From: Pyxicephalus adspersus
Taxonomy: Eukaryota > Chordata > Amphibia > Anura > Pyxicephalidae
Reading direction: 5' to 3'
Length of the DNA: 64,000 nt
NCBI RefSeq assembly: GCF_032062135.1
Contig: NC_092866.1
Span: 24,608,304-24,672,303, forward strand
Of this stretch, positions 56,926 through 64,000 are shown piece by piece. Made by a program: the position numbers and the translations under genes. The notes below the pieces were generated by a model, which worked only from the letters and a program-made list of their open reading frames with translations, searched no databases and had not been told where the DNA came from. The stretch's first letter is position 1; every line of letters starts with the position of its first letter.

Positions 56926-59900
56926 TACTTATATATAAATGCACTCACACCTTCAAAAAATCAGACCAACGATAAATCAGTTGACCTTGTTTTAATCATT
57001 ACAATATTTTAAATATTGTACTTGTATAAAATATTTTTCTGATCTGGTTACTTATTTCTATTTTTGCTTTAACTGCATTATTCTGTTTTCAAAATAGTAT
57101 TTTACAAGTTACATTTATAGGAATGTCCAGCAGAGGGAATCCTTACCCTGCTATAGGCTGAATACTGTGCAGCCTGCTTGCCTTCAGAGCTGCATTAAAA
57201 TATTACATTAACTGCAGGGAATTATCTCTGTTGCTTTAACTTAGATTGTGTAACACAGAAAATCAATAGTGGGTTAACAGATTCAGTATCAATAGAACAT
57301 AAAGCCACAGTTTGCTTTTACAGACCTCTTATGCCTGCAAAGTGGTCAGTAAGGGGGATGGGGCATCCCTATAACTCTGCACACATTATATGACCTGAAG
57401 GGCTTCCTTCTGATACCAGAAAGACCTTTTTGCACTGGATAAAATGAGGGTTAATTCTGATTGAAGAATAAGATGAGCTATTTATTGTATATCTGAAGAC
57501 TTCCTGGGGAATTTATTAATTAAAGAACTATTACAGGTTAAAAGAGAAAGGCAGATGTTTGAGAAAGCAGCACTCCCAATACATTACCCACACTTCTCAG
57601 AAGAGGAAAATAAATCACTCAGATTCACAGATGATTATCATTCATTGCCCTCTTATTTACTTTCCAACTGTAATAGTAATAAGCGCTCTCGCAGTACATC
57701 TTTGTGGGTTTATGGTGAGGGTTAGTGAGCATATTATCCTGATGTGTTTTTTAATTGCCAGCGCTCTGAATCATAAACATTATATTTTACAAGCAAAGAG
57801 AGGGCTTCCATACAGTAATTTACTCTTATTCTCCTGTGTATTTTTTTATGTTTTGCACATGCAATGCGATTTGTTGTATTCCAGAAAAATGCAAATGATT
57901 TTTGCACTATGTATAAAACTGGATTTCTTTAAAAAAATAGTTTATAAAATATATTTGTTCTTATGTTCCTTGACATAGACAAAGGCATACTTTACTAAAG
58001 AATAAACAAACAGCAATGACAGCTCCACCTAATGCTAATTTTTTTTTTTTTTTTTGCTTGTCAGCATTGAAATTTTTTAAACTAAAGGTTTTTGGTACTT
58101 GGAGTATGTGTTATATTTTATTTTTTTATTATAAAAAATAATGAACACTGAGATGTTGCCTTCTTTGTCATATATACATATATATTTATGATAGTGAAAA
58201 AGATATATATTTTTTTATTTGTCGATAGTAATTTAGTTAAGGTTAGATTGTGATGCACACCGCCATCTTTTAAGTATTTTGCAATAAATACGGTGGAGGT
58301 CACTTACAAACTTGTTGCAGCCTTCTCCTGACCTTTTACATTCGTTTCTTGTGTAAGGTGATGATTTTGGCAGGACACTAGTTGGAGGATAACTATTTAC
58401 TCTTGCTGCAGTGTGTAGGGCATCATATACTGAACACTTGGTTCCTGTCATGTGGACATTCCAGATAATCAGTAACAGTTTGTACCATTCATGGCAACTA
58501 TCTTACCAATGTGATTTCTGATTAAATTGTGGTGGAAGGGCCCAGAGAACTGCCTAACGAGATGACAATTGTTCTGGTGCTGAAGGTGATTGTTGGCCTT
58601 CTTAAAATTTCTTACATGGAATAATTTTTGGTTGTTGGCCAGAAATCCCTAAAACACCTATTAAACTTCTCTGTTGTTTATAGCAATTGATACTGTACAA
58701 CTTCTTCAAATCTGCTTGTTATGTAACCTTTCTCAGCTTTGCTGTATGCTCAGTTCAATAAACAAAAGGCTTTTGATGCAGTCACTTGCCTGTTCTGCTT
58801 TTCTCACTTTGTATACTAAAACCCAACAGTCAGTGCGGATAGGGACAGCAAAATTATTGACCATGGCATACTTTTCTACATGGTATTGTTCAATACCAGA
58901 TACAAGTTTTTTAATCATCTTCTAATATATATATAAAAAAACTGGTTACAGTAACTAGAAAAAAATGTAGTTTACATTCTGTAGGATCAGCAACACATAC
59001 AAGATATCTTTTATATCTTGTATAAAAGATTTTCCCCAAGTCAGCAGACCTACAGTGCAGTACAAAGGCTGCCTATACTGTACTCCCCCCCCCCCCCCAA
59101 TACAAACTGCATGATATATGAATAGTTGGTCAAAAAGTTACCTATAAAGAATAAAGGTAGGTTTATAGTTGTTTTAAATCCCAACTTCCTTATCACTGGG
59201 TGTAGAAAGATTCCTGGAAATTTTAGGGAACACATAAGAAGTGGAAGACACTTAGTCTATTGCAATAGTCTCTTCTCAAGAAATTTTGGCTGTCCCTGTT
59301 CTCTAAAATCAACAGGAAATGTAAATAAGAGGAGGGAGCCAGGGCAGTGTATGTGAACCTATCATTACAGGGTCCACTTAAAAACAATATGATTGCAGCA
59401 AAATAAAATGTATTCAAAGGCATAAATGTTATTTCATCAAATATAATGTAAATCGACATTCTGATTTCCATCATTCCTTATTTCAAGGAATAGTCCTGAA
59501 CATGTGTCCAAAGCAGTGTTTGCTCTTTGCACTTTAAAAGCTAAAATTATTCTTAAGTTATTTAAAAGATCTATAAATTAGTTCTGCTAATATGTTTTCA
59601 TGAAGCTTATTAGATGTTTTGAGAGATGATTATTTTTTCAAACAGAGCTTACTCTTTGTTTGCAAGCTTATTTATTCTTATATTTTAAAGCTTTATATAT
59701 AATCACTATAAGCACATAAGGGGTTTGTTAATAAACTGGCACAAACGTGGATCTGTTTTCTGCAGAAAACAACCACATTTCAGGCTTGTGGAGCTGTCAA
59801 TGTGGTAGCTGACATCACTGACTTACTTGGAAAATTTAATCTGATAGAAGATCGCCACCATAATCTTTGCTTTACTGTGTGGGTAGTCACTGGCCTGGAA

Positions 59901-60208
59901 TGTCACGACATCTGATATGTCAGTGACTCCTTACATAGTGCTGCAAGGATAAGGACTACAGACCTGAATCTGGCACGTTCGACAACAAGCCAGCAGTGGC
60001 AGTGCCTATTAATCCAGCAAAAAAAAAAAAAAAGAAAATATGATTACTTACTATATTCATCAGTTTTGCTTTTGTCTTTTGTATGTGTTTTGTATGTATG
60101 TGTTTCCTGAAATGCCCTTTACATCACAAAATTCAGTAATTACAGTTTGTCTTTTTCTCAGTAAGAAGACTTGTTCACTTATTCAGTAGTTTAAGGCATA
60201 ACTTAACC

Positions 60209-60210
<2 letters not shown>

Positions 60211-60242
<32 letters not shown>

Positions 60243-60244
60243 AA
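60211..60244. repeat. (AAT)n and poly-A tract
   Basis: About 7 AAT units followed by a run of A. Confidence 0.85.
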
Positions 60245-61237
60245 TAACAGACGGGTTCTTTTCTGCAGAAGGGAGAGGCTATAACTTCTCTGCAATAAAA
60301 CAAACATGCCTACCGGTTTACAATTATTTAACTAAACTCTCCTCATTCCTTGGTCAGCGCCAGCATCTTCACTTAGTCCTCTTTCAGGTTCATAATCTTC
60401 AGGACATCTTGGTTGGCCAGTTTGAAATGATATATTGTTCTTTATTCCCGGCAACCATGTATATTGCCTGTACTCAGTGCAGCTCAGTGTATACCATACA
60501 TAAGATTGCAAACTGGCAGGTAGATTTGTTTTTTTGCAGAAGAGACATTGCTTGTCCGTCTCACAATTTTTTGTAGTTCCATCTCAAGCTTTAGGCTTTT
60601 TAGTGGCTAGGTTATTAAAATTGTCTTTTCACTCAGGGACAGTCTACAATTGGAAATTTATGGCCAAAATGATCTATGTCAGATGGAAAAGTACAAAGGT
60701 TATTAACCTTTTTATGTTTTGACCCCAAATGTCAGTATACTATTTTGCTTAAAATCCAGCTGTCAGCTTATTGTTTTAGAATCCCAAATGTCCTTATCAA
60801 TAGTACTTTGTTAAACAAATATATTTTCTATAAATCTTTATTGACCGCATTTGGTAAATAGCATTTTCCCTGTTCACCTTCATTGATGTGTGTTTGACAG
60901 CTGGGCTTTCTGGATGTTTCTTCTGAAATGTACTGAATGTGAGAGGATTTTTGATATAGCCATCATAGCATGCTGTACAAGATTAAGTACTATATAAATC
61001 AGAGTATCAATGGGTATATGTTGTATAATTTATCAGTGCATATTAGATTGGAAGAATAAATACATTTTTTTATGTCATGTATGTAATACCTAATGCAGTA
61101 GTATAGCTGTGAGAATTTGTTTTCAAGTTGCCTCCCCCCCAATAAAAAAAAAAAAAAAATCAAAGCAAACCCACATTTCTTTTAGCACTAAATAAGGTCA
61201 TTGTTTTGTGTTTTTTACTTTTTCATTGAATACCACA

Positions 61238-61238
<1 letters not shown>

Positions 61239-61271
<33 letters not shown>

Positions 61272-61400
61272 ATTGGTATATAGTGCCACACAGTGCTATA
61301 CATTGAAAAGGGGTTGCAAATGATGGTAGAGACAGTGACACAGGAGGAGGAGAGGACCCTGCCCAGAGGAGCTTACAATCTAAGATGTGAGGGAAGCAGC
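61239..61400 (-). repeat. (ATT)n tract with SINE/LINE tail
   Basis: (ATT)n at 61239-61269, then TATAGTGCCACACAGTGCTA and CCTGCCCAGAGGAGCTTACA before ATCTAAG. Complemented, this is the AGATTGTAAGCTCCTCTGG...GCACTATATA tail shared with the SINE at 4535. Confidence 0.7.
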
Positions 61401-62523
61401 ACACACTAGAAGTGGGATACGATGTTGTGGTTAAGTAGTGAGGGTTTTGAGAGACATTAGAAGACAGGTAGGCAGGTTAAATTCTATTGGGATTATTGCT
61501 TGCTAATAATAAATTGTTCAGATCATGTATTTTCACATATCAGTGTGCTTTCATAGCTTTCATTCTATAAACGAACCTGCATTTTCTGTTTTTGTCAATA
61601 GTTGGTAGTGATATCTACAAAAACCCTTTAACTTCAAGACAGACATTAAGGATACGTTTATCAGAATGCTTATTTATTTTCTTACTTTCCCTTGAGGTAG
61701 GAATTCGCCAAAAGTCACCCTTGTAATGTAAATACTAAACCTTTTCATTTAAAATACATTCAGAAAAAAAAAATAATTTCCACCTGTATATTCCACTGTG
61801 AGTTTAAAAGAAAAAAAAACCCTGAAATCTAAAGTAAGCCTAATTTACATTACCACTCCCAATCGTGAAGAATAAAAAAAAAATCTATTAAAATGTATGT
61901 ATTTTGTTTTAAAAGGTCCATGATTTGTGGGCCGTTTGGGGTTTGAGATCAAGATAAAGTAAATTCAAAGAGCGTTTGTTTAAAAGGCATGGGTTTCTGG
62001 GTAGAAATGCAGATGAAAAGCTTATATCTCTGGTGGTGCAAAACAATTGTGCAGCGTCAGATATTTCCTCTGCAGAGGAAGAACAATTTAATATGGTGCT
62101 CAAAAATATGACATTTAATATTTGTTACTCAGTTATAGAAATCAGGATGGCCACTTTACCATACTTTATCAATTCTGCCAAAAAAAATATATTGTATACG
62201 TTGTTTTCATAACCTTTTTTTTAATAATTGCTAGCTTGATCTGCAGCCTGCCAAGATTTTGGAAAACAACAACATTTAAACATGGTTTTTCCAATTATTT
62301 TCTGCTGCCATCTTTGGCTTACTGTTGTTCCTAGCAGGTTTTCCAATATGAAAACATTGGAATTGATCATTTTACATATCAGAAAAATTCTAGTGAAGTT
62401 ACTTTAGGATATAGGAAGTTCCAAAATGGCAGCAGGTCTGTGTCTAAATCTGCGATAGATGAAGCGGTTGCTTCAGGCCTTTTGAGCAGTGACACTCCAA
62501 ATATTTTTCAGATGGTGATACTT

Positions 62524-62620
62524 TGGGCCTTTTTTTTTTAAACTCTGCAAGACTGGGGAAGATAGATTATCATGGGAGAACCTGGGTGATTTAGCAAACC
62601 TTAAATGGATCTGGTCTAGA
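62524..62620. repeat. MITE family C fragment
   Basis: GCAAGACTGGGGAAGATAGA, AACCTGGGTGATTTAGCAAA and ATGGATCTGGT match the left half of 29215-29429. Confidence 0.65.
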
Positions 62621-62858
62621 ATTTCAAGTAGAAAACAATTACAACAGTAGCACATTCTGGCATATATATGTATCATAACAATATTCGAACTATCACCACA
62701 AATTGCATTTATAAAAATTGTTAATGTATAATCATTGCGCTACAATAAAAAAATACAATATAATTAAAATAAAATTATTAAACAATGTATATTTCTATAC
62801 AGCAAATACCATATTTCTCAAATATATTATCTTCTTTTAACTAATCAGAACTAGTCCA

Positions 62859-63715
62859 GTGTTCTCCTCAGAAATTTTTTTCAGCCGGGTGGGGGAAAGC
62901 TGTAGCCGGGTGGTCAAAAAGGGTGCGGGGCAAGACACAGCAAATTTAGTGTTCCCAGTAGTTTATGCCACAGGTATCCAGTAACCCCTATTAGTGTCAG
63001 TGTTCTACCTACCCCCTATACTTTGTTCCAACTTTCCAATGTTAGTATGTCCAATTTTTCCATTCTATGTATGTCCCAACTGTCCAGTGCTGTGTATTTC
63101 ATCCTACTGCCTTATGTTCTAAGTTTCAGGAGTGTAATGCCTTGTGTAAGTAGTGTAATAGTGTGATCAATGTGGAGTAACAAATTAGGCTTAGTTCACA
63201 TTAGCAGCAAAAAAACTGGGCCATTTACTGTTCCTGAGTGACTATTGGTAACTGCTAGGCACCTGGGATTGGTAACAGGCGGTAAGTGCTGGGCTTTTTC
63301 AGAGCTTAGCAGTATTTTAAGCAGCAGTGGTTCCTGGCATGAGGAAGGGGAAATGCAACAAATGAAACCTTACTACTAATGCGAATTCCCCTATCTTCAG
63401 ATGTTCTCAGTTTCCCTCTTTTTTCTAATGCCAACTAACGCCGCCTTGCACATGCACATGCATGAGATTGAGCACTTTTTTTTACATTTAAGAAAGCCTC
63501 TGAAGATGCATGCGCAGAAGAATCAGCCCGCAGCCTCTTGGTATATGTGACACAGATATCCCACGAGGCTGCATATTTCCCCCTCTACCATGGTAAAGGC
63601 GGAAGAAGAGAGGGCCTCCCCCCAAAAAATGGAAAAACAAGAAAAAACAAATATGTCTATTATATAAAAGGGAAAGTCACTCTTTTATATAATGTTAAAA
63701 ATGTGATGGTGCTTT
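62859..63715 (+). repeat. interspersed repeat family B, copy 2
   Basis: It is colinear with 19629-20600 for over 800 bp, from GTGTTCTCCTCAGAAATTTT to AAAATGTGATGGTGCTTTA. A T2-like core makes up its last third. Same strand as copy 1. Confidence 0.75.
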
Positions 63716-64000
63716 ATTAGCATCATGCATGTGATAGCAGATGATGGCAGAACAGCCGGTGTCCCCCTGTCATCACTGCCCATATTTTATGAAAAAAAAA
63801 AAAAAAACTGTCTGTGAACGTTACCTACAGTGTGTAATGCTGTCATCGGCAGAACAGTGTGATAGCTGTGTGTATAAAAGTTGCTTGTAATATTCTGCAG
63901 CCTAACTTGCTGTGTTCAAACCTTCAGATCTCCTAAATCATTGGTCGTAGTGCCATGAAATTTTAAGGTTACAATGTACCCTCATAGCTACTAGTAATCA

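Larger units (their letters stand above)
51811..64000 (+). other. fto intron 7, to window edge
   Basis: More than 12 kb. It holds a SINE fragment, (AT)n tracts, a family A MITE, a family B repeat and family C fragments. I searched for the conserved start of the next exon and did not find it. Nothing recognisable was seen in 53050-53800, 54250-55150, 55660-56880, 58000-60200, 60240-61230 and 61410-62520. Sequence-complex blocks near 53830-54230 and 57120-57830 are noted as findings. Confidence 0.75.

Noticed and set aside
57559..57978. 139-codon plus-strand ORF
   Set aside because: No recognisable domain, low-complexity hydrophobic tail, lies deep in fto intron 7 and has no visible splice or promoter support. 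Treated as chance within a possible conserved noncoding block.
51811..64000. Search for fto exon 8
   Set aside because: No segment matching the conserved C-terminal region with splice sites was found; mammalian fto introns in this part are very long, so the exon is likely outside the window.

Overview
The window is vertebrate genomic DNA, most likely from an anuran amphibian. It is AT-rich, full of (AT)n microsatellites and interspersed repeats, and its coding sequence is split into short exons by kilobase introns. The frog assignment rests on TTAA-flanked T2/Kolobok-like MITEs, tRNA-type SINEs with a shared tail, Tc1-like relics and a PIF/Harbinger element, all typical of amphibian genomes, together with tetrapod-type rpgrip1l-fto synteny. 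The species cannot be named from this sequence alone.

Layout: two genes lie head to head. Positions 1-10355 on the minus strand hold the 5' part of rpgrip1l (RPGRIP1-like, a ciliary transition-zone scaffold). Five coding exons encode about the first 256 residues, and the gene runs off the left edge. From 14169 to the right edge on the plus strand lies fto (Fe(II)/2-oxoglutarate RNA demethylase). Its exons 1-7 encode 392 residues, including all iron and most 2-oxoglutarate ligands; the C-terminal exons were not found and should lie beyond 64000. The stretch 10356-14168 holds the long first intron of rpgrip1l and a candidate bidirectional promoter at about 13640-14168, with ZNF143/THAP11-like motifs and CCAAT boxes.

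All seven fto exons and five rpgrip1l exons join in frame with GT-AG junctions. More than 95 percent of the window is intron. The introns contain a 673-bp hAT-type element with a perfect 8-bp target duplication just inside fto, a decayed PIF/Harbinger element (transposase plus MADF gene) in fto intron 2 whose ends match several MITEs here, two decayed Tc1-like transposons (one with a T2-type MITE inserted in it), a LINE fragment, an LTR-like block, SINE copies and several unclassified repeat families. A few repeat-free blocks may be conserved regulatory elements; one contains a full-consensus RFX X-box.

I found no evidence of a novel multi-gene system, CRISPR array, tRNA or rRNA gene. The most unusual observations are the promoter motif arrangement, the hAT element that carries a similar motif next to it, and the well-marked nested transposon insertions.
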